Below are positions 28,560 to 37,055 of a DNA stretch of 61,691 nucleotides, one piece after another (positions within the stretch are counted from its first letter, which is position 1; every line of letters starts with the position of its first letter). The stretch is from Gammaproteobacteria bacterium (GTDB lineage: Bacteria > Pseudomonadota > Gammaproteobacteria > Granulosicoccales > Granulosicoccaceae). The position numbers and the translations under genes were made by a program. The notes under the pieces are model-generated. The model was not told the origin of the DNA. It was given only the letters and a program-made list of their open reading frames with translations, and did not search any database. Location of the stretch: assembly GCA_019634245.1 (NCBI GenBank), contig JAHQVR010000146.1, forward strand, positions 1 through 61,691. The letters run 5' to 3'.

Positions 28560-29537
28560 TTAGGGAACTGCAACCGCGGAGAGCAACTTATCGATAACTT
28601 TCTTCGGTGTTACTCCCTCGGCTTCAGCCTCGTAGGACAATAACACCCGATGTCTTAACACATCATGCACCACCGCCTGAACATCCCCTGGTGACACATA
28701 GTCACGATTGTCTAACCAAGCGTGGGCCCGCGATGCTGCGTCTAGCGCAATCGTGCCACGTGGGCTAGCGCCATACGACAACCATCGTCGCAGGTCCATG
28801 GCCCGTGAATTGGGATCACGCGTGACGGTTATTAAACGCACAATATAATCCTGGACGTTGTCAGCCAAATGGACGTTCAGTACTTCACCTCTGGCGGCGA
28901 CGATAGCCTCTTTGCTTAAGCTAATGCTCGAGCGCTCGCCGGCATTGGCGCCGCGATGCTCATCACGGGCTTCCGAGCGCACCAGATTCAAAATCTCAAG
29001 CTCTCTTGAAGCATCAGGATAATTGATTTCAACTTTCATTAAAAAGCGATCAAGCTGGGCTTCAGGTAGGGCGTAGGTGCCTTCCTGCTCAATCGGGTTT
29101 TGTGTGGCCATGACCATGAAAATTTCTGGTAATGGGTAAGATTCATGCCCCACTGAGATTTGTTGCTCAGCCATGGCTTCCAGCAATGCCGACTGGACTT
29201 TGGCTGGCGCACGGTTGATTTCATCCGCCAACACTAGGTTGCAAAACAAAGGGCCTTTTTGAAACACGAAAGATCCGTCGCTGGGTCTATACACCTCGGT
29301 GCCAGTCAGATCAGCAGGCAATAGATCCGGTGTGAATTGCACCCGTTGATACTCACCATCGATACGCCGAGCCAGTTCTTTCACGGCCCGAGTTTTGGCA
29401 AGTCCCGGTGCACCTTCCACCAGTAAATGACCATTGACCAACAAAGCGATCAACATTCTGTTGACCAGAACTTCCTGGCCAACCACAGATTCTTCTAATT
29501 GCTGACGCAATTGATCGACAGAGGCAAAGTTACTCAT
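28560..29537 (-). CDS. MoxR-family AAA+ ATPase
   Basis: A 325-residue MoxR ATPase. Walker A is GAPGLAKT at 42-49 and Walker B LVLADEINRAP has D105 and E106. Sensor and arginine-finger regions follow (MATQNPIEQEGTYALPEAQLD, then ASPRGT). MoxR proteins are thought to act as chaperones that mature or remodel VWA-domain partners, here the products of the two VWA genes downstream. It begins 18 bases after the Ig-repeat lipoprotein gene, so that gene may belong to the same transcript. Confidence 0.94.
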   Translation of the reverse strand: MSNFASVDQLRQQLEESVVGQEVLVNRMLIALLVNGHLLVEGAPGLAKTRAVKELARRIDGEYQRVQFTPDLLPADLTGTEVYRPSDGSFVFQKGPLFCNLVLADEINRAPAKVQSALLEAMAEQQISVGHESYPLPEIFMVMATQNPIEQEGTYALPEAQLDRFLMKVEINYPDASRELEILNLVRSEARDEHRGANAGERSSISLSKEAIVAARGEVLNVHLADNVQDYIVRLITVTRDPNSRAMDLRRWLSYGASPRGTIALDAASRAHAWLDNRDYVSPGDVQAVVHDVLRHRVLLSYEAEAEGVTPKKVIDKLLSAVAVP

Positions 29538-29555
29538 CGGGATGGGTAGAAGCTG

Positions 29556-30770
29556 TTAGTCAACAACCTCAATATCAATAACCGCTGTAATGTCATTATA
29601 TTCCGCTTGAACCTGGGCCTCACCAACCGCCAGAGCGGTGAGTCTACCTTTATTGGATCCGTCATTGATGGACACAAATTCCGACCCACTAGTAACCGAC
29701 CAGGTGGCCGCGTCGGTAACATCGGTGGATGTGCTGTAGCTGCTACCCGTGTAGACATTCAAATCTCGTTCCGAATCGACGCTTAGTGATACGACAAACG
29801 GACTTGCTTGCAGAAAGGACAGACTGGAGGCACTCCCGGACACCACCGCAGTGATACTTTCCAATAAGTTGCCACAGTTAGCCTGAATCGTGGCACTGCC
29901 CTCCGACACTCCCGTGAGCAATCCTGCATTCTCACCGGTTTCTATTATCGAGGCATATTCGTCCCCAACAATGACGCGCCAATTTACTGACTGGGTGATA
30001 TTGAGACTGGCCGGTCCCGACGTATTGACATAGCTGCCGGTTGCGGTGAGTTGCTCAGTACCGTCAATGTTGACCGTCGGAGCGACGGGAGCGATCGTTA
30101 TGGATTCGAGCGAACTGTCAACTTCAATGCCACGGCTTCGGCTAAACGCGTTCACGGTAGCGCTAAGCATCAGTGTGCCCGGGTCAAGACCAATAACCTT
30201 AATGGCACCATCACTATCGGCCTCCAAACGTCCAACGCTTTCAGGTTCCAGAGACCAGCTGGCGTTGCCTATTGCTCGGATAGATCCATCATCAAACACA
30301 CCCCACGCGGCGAAACGCGATGGATCGCATCGACGCACTATATCTTCGCCTTCGATACTGGAAATCCCATCCAAATTGGCATTGGAGACTGTCAGTGAGT
30401 ATTCGGGGGCTAAGATGCCCGCGATGCGGACGCCCACTTGGACCTCCCCTTCCGCTTCGGCCACGAGTAACCCTTCAGAAGAGATTCTGGCGACACTCGA
30501 GTCGCTCACCGACCAACGACGATTCTCATTGGTTACCGTCACGGATCCACCGGCCTCATTAGTTCCCGAAAGCCCGAATTGCACCTGTGCTCCGGCACTG
30601 ACAAATAGCGGTTCAACAACGAACGGAGGTGTGGTGATCGACAGGCTCACCAGGTTCAGTTCGGATGCCTCAACAGCTTCTTCAAAGGGGCGCGAATCCC
30701 CCGAACAGGCAGTCAAACCCAGTAGGTACGCACACGCGCAGATGCGATAAAGTACGTTCATTGGGCTCAT
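29556..30770 (-). CDS. Lipoprotein with bacterial Ig-like (BID_2-type) repeats
   Basis: A 404-residue lipoprotein. The signal peptide ends in the lipobox LTAC. The mature part looks like four tandem Ig-like domains of about 85-95 residues. The best seen are the third and fourth, with the BID_2 end pattern GLLTGVSEGSATIQANC and GRLTALAVGEAQVQAEYND; the first has GLLVAEAEGEVQVGV. Such repeats are typical of surface adhesion or structural proteins. The ATG overlaps the stop of the preceding beta-barrel gene as ATGA, and moxR follows at 18 bases. This suggests an outer-membrane pair linked to the Bat operon, but no such link is known to me. Confidence 0.8.
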   Translation of the reverse strand: MSPMNVLYRICACAYLLGLTACSGDSRPFEEAVEASELNLVSLSITTPPFVVEPLFVSAGAQVQFGLSGTNEAGGSVTVTNENRRWSVSDSSVARISSEGLLVAEAEGEVQVGVRIAGILAPEYSLTVSNANLDGISSIEGEDIVRRCDPSRFAAWGVFDDGSIRAIGNASWSLEPESVGRLEADSDGAIKVIGLDPGTLMLSATVNAFSRSRGIEVDSSLESITIAPVAPTVNIDGTEQLTATGSYVNTSGPASLNITQSVNWRVIVGDEYASIIETGENAGLLTGVSEGSATIQANCGNLLESITAVVSGSASSLSFLQASPFVVSLSVDSERDLNVYTGSSYSTSTDVTDAATWSVTSGSEFVSINDGSNKGRLTALAVGEAQVQAEYNDITAVIDIEVVD

Positions 30771-31321
30771 TGTACGTTGACTCTCAGACCAAGGCTCCAG
30801 CCATCAACCAGTATCCCATCACCACTGTGATAGATCCGATATTCTGCACCGAAGAGCATATTCGGAAATACCTGCAACCGTTGCAATAAACCCAAACTGA
30901 CTCGAGCGCCCGAATAGGTTTGCGTCACTGTACGGGTTCCCCTGGAATCTTCTTCGAGTTGGTCTAACGAAAAATTCACATAACCCAGCAACACGTAAGC
31001 CTGCAAGCCCCGCTGCGGCGGTGATTCCAATCGGAGTGCAATTCCGGATGCCTGATTCACACTCAAATCAAATACCGCCTGTTCATCGCTGTCTAGTCCA
31101 GTATCGAAAAAGCCTTCTACCCCAATACCGGGCCGCACATACGCTCCAGCACTAAAGCTGGCAAACACAGGGTGGAAACGCAAATCTGAATGAGCAACAG
31201 TCCCGGCGGCAACATGAATGTCGCCGTAGATTCGACTCGCGTCAAACTCAGGCTGAATAGCATCGGCAGACCAAACACGTGTCGCGGCAAAAAGACCGAC
31301 GACCAACAGCAATAGGCGCAA
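30767..31321 (-). CDS. Small outer-membrane beta-barrel-like protein
   Basis: An exported protein of about 184 residues that I cannot name. TTG 31321 is the best start: AAGGAGAGG lies just upstream and it begins a clean signal peptide (RLLLLVVGLFAATRVWSADA). An earlier TTG at 31357 would bury that ribosome site. The mature part alternates short hydrophobic and polar stretches with Gly and aromatic residues (for example GIGVEGFFDTGLD, YVLLGYVNFSLDQL, FGAEYRIYHSGDG), as in eight-stranded OmpA/OmpW-like barrels, though the last residue is Gln, not Phe. It overlaps the Ig-repeat lipoprotein gene by four bases and follows the DUF1223 gene. Confidence 0.7.
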   Translation of the reverse strand: MRLLLLVVGLFAATRVWSADAIQPEFDASRIYGDIHVAAGTVAHSDLRFHPVFASFSAGAYVRPGIGVEGFFDTGLDSDEQAVFDLSVNQASGIALRLESPPQRGLQAYVLLGYVNFSLDQLEEDSRGTRTVTQTYSGARVSLGLLQRLQVFPNMLFGAEYRIYHSGDGILVDGWSLGLRVNVQ

Positions 31322-31384
31322 CCACCTCTCCTTAATAAATGCTTGATAGACTCTCAAGCATCTAAAGATAGCAGTCTTAAAGAT

Positions 31385-32125
31385 CTACTGGCAATGCGCA
31401 GCGCCTAGAATAGGTCCAAGCTTGACAGACTGTACGAGTACGGCACAGCTCTCATTACTATCCTGTGAGTAATTCACTGAGAATTCGGTAGGTCCTGCCG
31501 GTGTCAATCGCCCGACTTCCTCAACTTCCGTGACCACATGATGATTGGTGACCGACAGATCTTTATTTTCGCCACCAGTTATCTTTGTATCAGCAGTCTT
31601 TAAATAACGGACTAACCACACTCGAGCGTCGGTGTGTTCAGCCTGCGCGACTTTGATAGTTAGTGTGCCAGACTGCTTATCCACCGAAACATCCACGGAC
31701 TCAGAGCCATCTTTAGAATCGAGCTGTTTTCTGATTCGACGCTCATCTGAACCCACAGCTGCATATTGACCATCTATGATCAGCTGCGGTGTATACACAC
31801 CCGGTCGGCCTAAAAGCGCATGATGATTGTAGGCTTGCTGGCGAATACTAAATTCGGGCTGTGAAAAAGGATCCACAAAATTTCCAGCACTACCGTGGAC
31901 TAAAGAATTCCAATAGTCCACATGAAATTCTAAGCCAATAAGCGAAGCATCCTCTTTGAGCATTTGTTTAAAAAGAGTCTCTGCAGGAGGGCAGGAAGAA
32001 CAGCCGTGAGAGGTGAACAGTTCAAGTACTCGCGGAGTATCGGATTCGGCATGCCCGATCACACTCGACACGCTTAACCAAGCACCCACTAGCGCCATTA
32101 CACATTTAAGATTACTGCCCACCAT
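31385..32125 (-). CDS. DUF1223 thioredoxin-fold exported protein
   Basis: A DUF1223 protein of 246 residues with a signal peptide (ending near VIGHAES). The family start VLELFTSHGCSSCPPAETLF has a CxxC pair as in thioredoxin folds, followed by LEFHVDYWNSLV and RPGVYTPQLIIDGQYAAVGS. It is probably periplasmic and redox-active; the substrate is unknown. ATG 32125 is chosen over GTG 32140 because GGAGGG lies about nine bases upstream. It sits between the photolyase gene and the beta-barrel gene, all on the minus strand. Confidence 0.87.
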   Translation of the reverse strand: MVGSNLKCVMALVGAWLSVSSVIGHAESDTPRVLELFTSHGCSSCPPAETLFKQMLKEDASLIGLEFHVDYWNSLVHGSAGNFVDPFSQPEFSIRQQAYNHHALLGRPGVYTPQLIIDGQYAAVGSDERRIRKQLDSKDGSESVDVSVDKQSGTLTIKVAQAEHTDARVWLVRYLKTADTKITGGENKDLSVTNHHVVTEVEEVGRLTPAGPTEFSVNYSQDSNESCAVLVQSVKLGPILGAAHCQ

Positions 32126-32202
32126 TGACCAACCCTCCACATTGCCAGACCCATCTAGCCGTCTGTGAATTGGTATCCGGACCGGTTTAATAGTTCCCCA
32201 GT

Positions 32203-33660
32203 TCAGGATTTAATCGCAGAAAATGCGTCCAAAGCCCGTTGCCGGCTGACTTTCAGATCCACCAACGGTGGCGGGTAGTCCAGTGCACTGCGCTCACTAT
32301 CGGAAAGCTCCCAAGGTTTATGAATAAACTTTGCAGTAACACCTTCTAACTCAGGCACCCACCGTTTGACGTAATCGCCCTGCTGGTCAAACTTCTCCCC
32401 CTGAAGAACGGGATTAAAAATGCGAAAAAACGGTGCGGCGTCCGCCCCACTGCCACTACACCATTGCCAACCCATGACATTACTGGCCATATCAGCATCA
32501 ACGAGAGTGTCGCGAAACCAACGCTCACCTCGCTGCCAGGGAATCAAGAGATTCTTTATTAAATAAGATCCCACAATCATACGGACACGATTGTGCATCC
32601 ACCCAGTAGCATACAACTGACGCATACCTGCATCGACAATCGGCACACCCGTTTGTCCCAAACACCAAGCTTTAAAATGGTCATCCGTGTTCGGTGCCCA
32701 AGCAAATTGCTCGAATCGTTTGTCCAGAGGTTTATCAACGGTTTCAGGAAAGTGATACAACAAACTATAAGCAAACTCTCTCCAGACCACTTCTTTGACA
32801 AAGGTAAGCTCATCAACAGAAAGCTGCTCCAGCTGGTTAGAACCAAGCACTAACGCAATCACTTGGCGAGGACTGATTTCGCCAAAATGCAAATGTGGAG
32901 ACAGCATCGACGTGCCCTCAACGCCAGGAACATCGCGTTGTGAATTATACTGCGCCAGTGAAGATTTAATAAAGCTACGCAGTGTCTTCATCGCAGCCTT
33001 TTCTCCGACGTGCCAATGGGACATCATGGAATCTGCCCAGGGTTTAACCGGCAAGAGTTTTAAATCCTGCAATTCAGTGGTAGCCAGTGTGTTTAGCTGG
33101 TTGATTCGCGCTTTGCTGAGCTGCGCATCTCCGGGTAATGTCCTAGGCAAACGGACCGGCTTGTCGACGGGAAAACGCGTGGTGGAAAGCATCTTCCAAA
33201 ACGGTGTAAACACTCGATAAGGAGTGCCATCCGATTTGAGCGTTTCAAACGGTTCGAACAACAACAACGCATTGAAGCTTTGCACACTGACGCGTGCGCT
33301 TAACTCAGATTTTATCGATTTATCCCGTCGGATACTTTGCGGGTCATAGCAACGGTTCCAATACACCGTCGATGCTCCGGTGCAATCAACTACGTGATTG
33401 AGAATGTCACCACTTGCCCCTTTGGCAAAACGCAGCGTCAATCCTTTTTGCGACAGGTCATACGTCAATTTTGCTAGGGAATGATGCAGCCAGACAGAGC
33501 TTGCAGACCCCACTGAACCGACCGATCCATCCGCCGGATCGGCAATAAACAGAAGGATAAGTTCATCACACTCTGCAGCCGCAAACCGCAATGCCGGATT
33601 GTCGCTCAGGCGCAGATCCTGACGAAACCAGACCACACCGATACGCTTAGATTTTGCCAT
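32203..33660 (-). CDS. phrB: Deoxyribodipyrimidine photolyase (class I)
   Basis: A 485-residue DNA photolyase that repairs cyclobutane pyrimidine dimers with light. The N-terminal antenna domain starts VVWFRQDLRLSDNPAL. The FAD domain shows LSPHLHFGEISPRQV, VWREFAYSLLYHFPE, GVPIVDAGMRQLYATGWMHN, RVRMIVGSYLIKNLLIPW and DADMASNVMGWQWCSGSGAD. These match class I CPD photolyases more than DASH or (6-4) types. The ATG is well placed. The gene diverges from the flippase gene and may lead the transcript that runs into DUF1223. Confidence 0.95.
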   Translation of the reverse strand: MAKSKRIGVVWFRQDLRLSDNPALRFAAAECDELILLFIADPADGSVGSVGSASSVWLHHSLAKLTYDLSQKGLTLRFAKGASGDILNHVVDCTGASTVYWNRCYDPQSIRRDKSIKSELSARVSVQSFNALLLFEPFETLKSDGTPYRVFTPFWKMLSTTRFPVDKPVRLPRTLPGDAQLSKARINQLNTLATTELQDLKLLPVKPWADSMMSHWHVGEKAAMKTLRSFIKSSLAQYNSQRDVPGVEGTSMLSPHLHFGEISPRQVIALVLGSNQLEQLSVDELTFVKEVVWREFAYSLLYHFPETVDKPLDKRFEQFAWAPNTDDHFKAWCLGQTGVPIVDAGMRQLYATGWMHNRVRMIVGSYLIKNLLIPWQRGERWFRDTLVDADMASNVMGWQWCSGSGADAAPFFRIFNPVLQGEKFDQQGDYVKRWVPELEGVTAKFIHKPWELSDSERSALDYPPPLVDLKVSRQRALDAFSAIKS

Positions 33661-33865
33661 CGACTTCGCTATCTCTTTGATTTTGGACTCACTTCACACC
33701 CCTATCCATCATTGGCGGTAATTGTCCGCAGCACTCACAGGCCCATCAACGTCAGAATAACGATCAACAAGACCCAGGCTCGAATAACACTGGGAATACA
33801 ACTTGCAAGAGTCGGCAAACCCATCGTCGGTTTCTGGCAAACGGATCCAAACCCTGAGAATCCTC
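33661..33865. promoter_or_regulatory. Divergent promoter region, photolyase / flippase
   Basis: About 200 bases between divergent starts. It should contain the promoters of the photolyase gene and of the flippase-formyltransferase-deacetylase genes. No strong hexamer pair or inverted repeat stood out. A longer flippase reading from a TTG at 33803 is possible but less likely than ATG 33866. Confidence 0.3.
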
Positions 33866-35224
33866 ATGCTGAGCAACGCAGCCAAGCAAACCGGACCTGG
33901 ACTGAGTGCCATACCTCGCTATCTATCCGCCGTCTTAAGCCAGGGTCTGGTCAGTGGATTCCACTTTGTTCTTAACTTACTTCTCGTTAAGTTACTCTCT
34001 TTAACCGATTTCGGCATTTATGCTTTGACGTTTGTAGCAGCCGTTATGGCAGCCGCGATCAGTAACGCGTTGGTATCCACGCCACTGTGTGTGTACGCCC
34101 CCTCGGCCAAGTCTGATCAGGAACGCGAGCAGATTCAAACCATGTTAACAACACTGATGTCGCTATTAGTGGGTGCAGGCTTGGCTTTAGGCTTAATAGC
34201 CAGCTTTACTTTCGCTGATCAGAGTATGAGCTTTTACACCTTATTGGCGGCTACCGGATTTGTAGCCTCATACCTAGCTCGGCAATATAGCCGAAGTTTT
34301 GGTTATTCCCGCTTTGATGTTATCGGCGTTTTATACGGTGACACCAGCTATGTTGTCTCTGGCGCTGTTCTGATTTCACTCACTCTATGGAATTCAGGAA
34401 GCTTGAGCGCAGCGGAGGTATTTTCGCTGCTGACATTGGCAAATTTGCTCGCCATCTTAGTGGAATTAAAGCGATTGCCGTTCAATATGGATGTGATGAA
34501 TGTTAAGAGGGCGATGGATAGTTATCGACACATCTGGCTGCAGTCTCGGTGGGCATTAATAGGTGCGGTCACCACGATTGTGGTGTCCCAGGCTCACAGC
34601 ATTGTTGTTTCACTGCTAAAAAGCCCCGCGGCGTATGCACCCTTAGCAGCCGGTTTTGTGATTTTCGGCCCCGTACGGGTTGTGTTTAGCACCATTCAAA
34701 ATGTGCTAAAACCGGAAATGGCGCTAGCGGTGTCTAACCATCACTATTCCGATGCCCGTCGCCAAATGCTCGCAGTCAGTGGACTGTCTCTGTTAGCTGT
34801 GATCGGCCTGGCAGTGCTCACCTTGCTTTTCTGGCCATTTTTGAGCAGCTATCTCTATGCGGAGCAGTATGCCCACGCACCTATGCAACAAATTGTTGCA
34901 CTTTGGGCTGGCATCACCATGATTGCAGCGATTCAAAATGGGCCATTTACCGCACTACAGGCGATGAAAAAATTTCGCCCTCTGGCGTTATCCAGCGTTT
35001 ACGGGTCTATTCTTAGTCTTGTACTAGTGACGCTCGCCGTCACATTAGCGCCAGTACAATGGTCCATTCTTGGAATACTATTGGCAGAAGGATTTGTTGC
35101 AGCGTGGGTGGTGATACTCAGTCTGCGCTGCTTCCGTCAAAGTCAATCCAAACAGCAAACATCAGTAGACGCCAACACACATGAGCATAGTCATTCTTGT
35201 CGGGGGTCCCAGCTCTCAAGGTAG
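33866..35224 (+). CDS. Polysaccharide/lipid-linked sugar flippase (Wzx/MATE-like)
   Basis: A membrane protein of 452 residues with about 12 predicted helices, of the polysaccharide biosynthesis/oligosaccharide flippase family. The early segment GLVSGFHFVLNLLLVKLLSL followed by TDFGIYALTFVAAVMAA is the typical Wzx-like start, and helices recur to IPVAAWVV-type segments near residue 430. It would move a lipid-linked sugar across the inner membrane. ATG 33866 is preferred to a TTG at 33803. Its last 44 bases overlap the start of the formyltransferase gene, which argues for one transcript. Confidence 0.83.
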   Translation: MLSNAAKQTGPGLSAIPRYLSAVLSQGLVSGFHFVLNLLLVKLLSLTDFGIYALTFVAAVMAAAISNALVSTPLCVYAPSAKSDQEREQIQTMLTTLMSLLVGAGLALGLIASFTFADQSMSFYTLLAATGFVASYLARQYSRSFGYSRFDVIGVLYGDTSYVVSGAVLISLTLWNSGSLSAAEVFSLLTLANLLAILVELKRLPFNMDVMNVKRAMDSYRHIWLQSRWALIGAVTTIVVSQAHSIVVSLLKSPAAYAPLAAGFVIFGPVRVVFSTIQNVLKPEMALAVSNHHYSDARRQMLAVSGLSLLAVIGLAVLTLLFWPFLSSYLYAEQYAHAPMQQIVALWAGITMIAAIQNGPFTALQAMKKFRPLALSSVYGSILSLVLVTLAVTLAPVQWSILGILLAEGFVAAWVVILSLRCFRQSQSKQQTSVDANTHEHSHSCRGSQLSR

Positions 35225-35978
35225 TGCAGAGCACCGTTATCTGGTCCAAGCATTTCTAGATCGATTTGGCGACTCGGTTGCTAAAATACTCACCACCAAT
35301 CCTCCCCAGCGATCGTTGTTGACCAAGGTCAAACGTACTCTGAAACGCGGCCAGTACCGTGAGCGTGTGGCTCGAGCCCTGTACAAAAAACCCTATGGGC
35401 CAGACCCATCAGAACTGCAGTCCAATCTGTTTCCCGAAGATGCGCCTGAACAAATGCCAGGAGGCGATCGAGTAGTGTGCGTTGATTCACACAATTCCGC
35501 CGATTGTGAACTTCTTCTACAACAATTAAAACCGAAGGTCATCGTAGTGTATGGTACCGCGATAATTCGTGAACATATCTTTAGCCAAGCCTCTATCGTG
35601 ACGTTAAATATGCATACGGGCCTTTCACCCTACTACCGGGGTGATAGCACGTTATTTTGGCCGGTATATTTCAACGACCCGGAGCACCTTGGCGTGACGG
35701 TTCATAAAATTGCAGCGAATGTGGATGGCGGGGATATTGTCTACACCGGCAAAGTCACCTATGAACCCGGTGATTCAGAAGCTGCATTGTTTGCCAAAGG
35801 TGTAAAAATTGGGTCTGAACTGTACCTTCAAGCGGTACAAGAAGCGCTAGACAACACGATCGTTTACCATCCGCAAGACCTGTCCATTGGGCAGGAATTT
35901 CGGTGGATTCATCGCACAGTTGCAGCTGAGAAAAAAGTTTTGGAAATGCTGGACAAGTGGTCCAAAAAACCGACATGA
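35181..35978 (+). CDS. Formyltransferase-family protein (sugar N-formyltransferase?)
   Basis: A 265-residue protein of the formyl transferase N-terminal family, relatives of Fmt and the ArnA formyltransferase domain. The catalytic triad is present: N143 and H145 in LNMHTGLSPYYRG and D182 in ANVDGGDIVYTG, with nearly the same spacing as in ArnA. The N-terminal part (PSELQSNLFPEDAP and around) is unlike Fmt and the tRNA-binding C-terminal domain of Fmt is missing, so a small molecule or sugar-nucleotide amine is the likely acceptor of formyl from formyl-tetrahydrofolate. It sits between a flippase and a deacetylase gene, overlapping both. Confidence 0.83.
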   Translation: MSIVILVGGPSSQGSAEHRYLVQAFLDRFGDSVAKILTTNPPQRSLLTKVKRTLKRGQYRERVARALYKKPYGPDPSELQSNLFPEDAPEQMPGGDRVVCVDSHNSADCELLLQQLKPKVIVVYGTAIIREHIFSQASIVTLNMHTGLSPYYRGDSTLFWPVYFNDPEHLGVTVHKIAANVDGGDIVYTGKVTYEPGDSEAALFAKGVKIGSELYLQAVQEALDNTIVYHPQDLSIGQEFRWIHRTVAAEKKVLEMLDKWSKKPT

Positions 35979-37009
35979 ACGTTGAGAAACCTGACAATCC
36001 GTTGAGAAAGACACTGGCTTTGTTAGGTGTGTTGATATATCGCTTGAAATTGGCCAAGTTGGTGATTCGGTTATCTCCGAACCGAGTTCGGACATTGCTC
36101 TATCACGCAGTGGACGATCAGCCGAATCCGTATACAGACGGGTTGTCAGTGAGTGTTTCCCCCAAAACCTTTGCGGCCAACCTGGATTACTTCGCCTCGC
36201 ACTACAATGTCATTCCGGTAAGCGCTGTTGAGGAAGGCACACTTCCACGATCACCTTTGCTAATCACTTTTGATGATGGGTATACCAGTGTGCATCAACA
36301 TGCCGTACCCGAGCTACAAAAACGATCGTTACCTGCCTGCGTGTATCTGATTGGTCGTGCAGTTCAAGGAGAACTTGTTTGGGTTAATTTGCTGAACTAC
36401 GCACTTAACGAACATGCGAAAACAACCCGAGACGCTCTATCAAGCTTTCCCGACCTCGCCTCTTTGAAAAGACGGGAAGACATCATTGCTCAAATTCAGC
36501 ATTTCTATACACCCTCTGAAATCGAATCGGTCTGCAAAACAGTTTACGCAGCTATAGACGTGCCCGAGGAACATCACTTGTACTCCAATCCGGAACAGAT
36601 AGTGGCGATGCAAGAAGCCGGCATTGATTTTGGGTTTCACACGCAAGATCACTACAATCTCGGTTTGTGTAATGAGCAGGAACTGAAAGCACAGTTTAAC
36701 CGGGAATCGATCGACTCGATTCTGTCCTCGAACACCTTTGCTTACCCATTTGGGCTTTTCAGCACTCAGGCGATGAAAGAAGCTGAAAAACACCAATATG
36801 GTCGCCTGATGACGGTAGGGAACAACAATAATCTGCTCAGTCCACTGCACTTGGACCGAACAGAAGTGTTTACCGCCGAGGCGGCCAGTGTGTTTGCGCA
36901 ACTCGAAGTCGTTGAACCGATGATTGCCTGGCTCCGACGTATCTTCCGATCAAGCACCATTTCACCCGCCGTTGCCAGCGATTTCGATGTAGAGAAAAAA
37001 GCGGTCTAG
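35975..37009 (+). CDS. Polysaccharide deacetylase family protein
   Basis: A NodB-fold deacetylase of 344 residues. The metal aspartate pair is in LLITFDDGYTS (D100, D101), the zinc histidines in FGFHTQDHYNLG (H222, H226), and RTLLYHAVDD near residue 40 is the usual first strand. It would remove an acyl group from an amino sugar in a metal-dependent way. A hydrophobic patch at about 14-34 may tie it to the membrane. ATG 35975 overlaps the formyltransferase stop as ATGA. By position its substrate could be the N-formyl or N-acetyl group on the same sugar, as ArnD does after ArnA; this is inference. Confidence 0.87.
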   Translation: MNVEKPDNPLRKTLALLGVLIYRLKLAKLVIRLSPNRVRTLLYHAVDDQPNPYTDGLSVSVSPKTFAANLDYFASHYNVIPVSAVEEGTLPRSPLLITFDDGYTSVHQHAVPELQKRSLPACVYLIGRAVQGELVWVNLLNYALNEHAKTTRDALSSFPDLASLKRREDIIAQIQHFYTPSEIESVCKTVYAAIDVPEEHHLYSNPEQIVAMQEAGIDFGFHTQDHYNLGLCNEQELKAQFNRESIDSILSSNTFAYPFGLFSTQAMKEAEKHQYGRLMTVGNNNNLLSPLHLDRTEVFTAEAASVFAQLEVVEPMIAWLRRIFRSSTISPAVASDFDVEKKAV

Positions 37010-37055
37010 ATCAGCGTTACAATCACTGACCTCAATCAGTGAATAACCTTAGGCT

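Noticed and set aside
35181..35978. Naming the formyltransferase as Fmt (methionyl-tRNA formyltransferase)
   Set aside because: The Fmt C-terminal tRNA-binding domain is missing, and the gene sits between flippase and deacetylase genes, not beside def.
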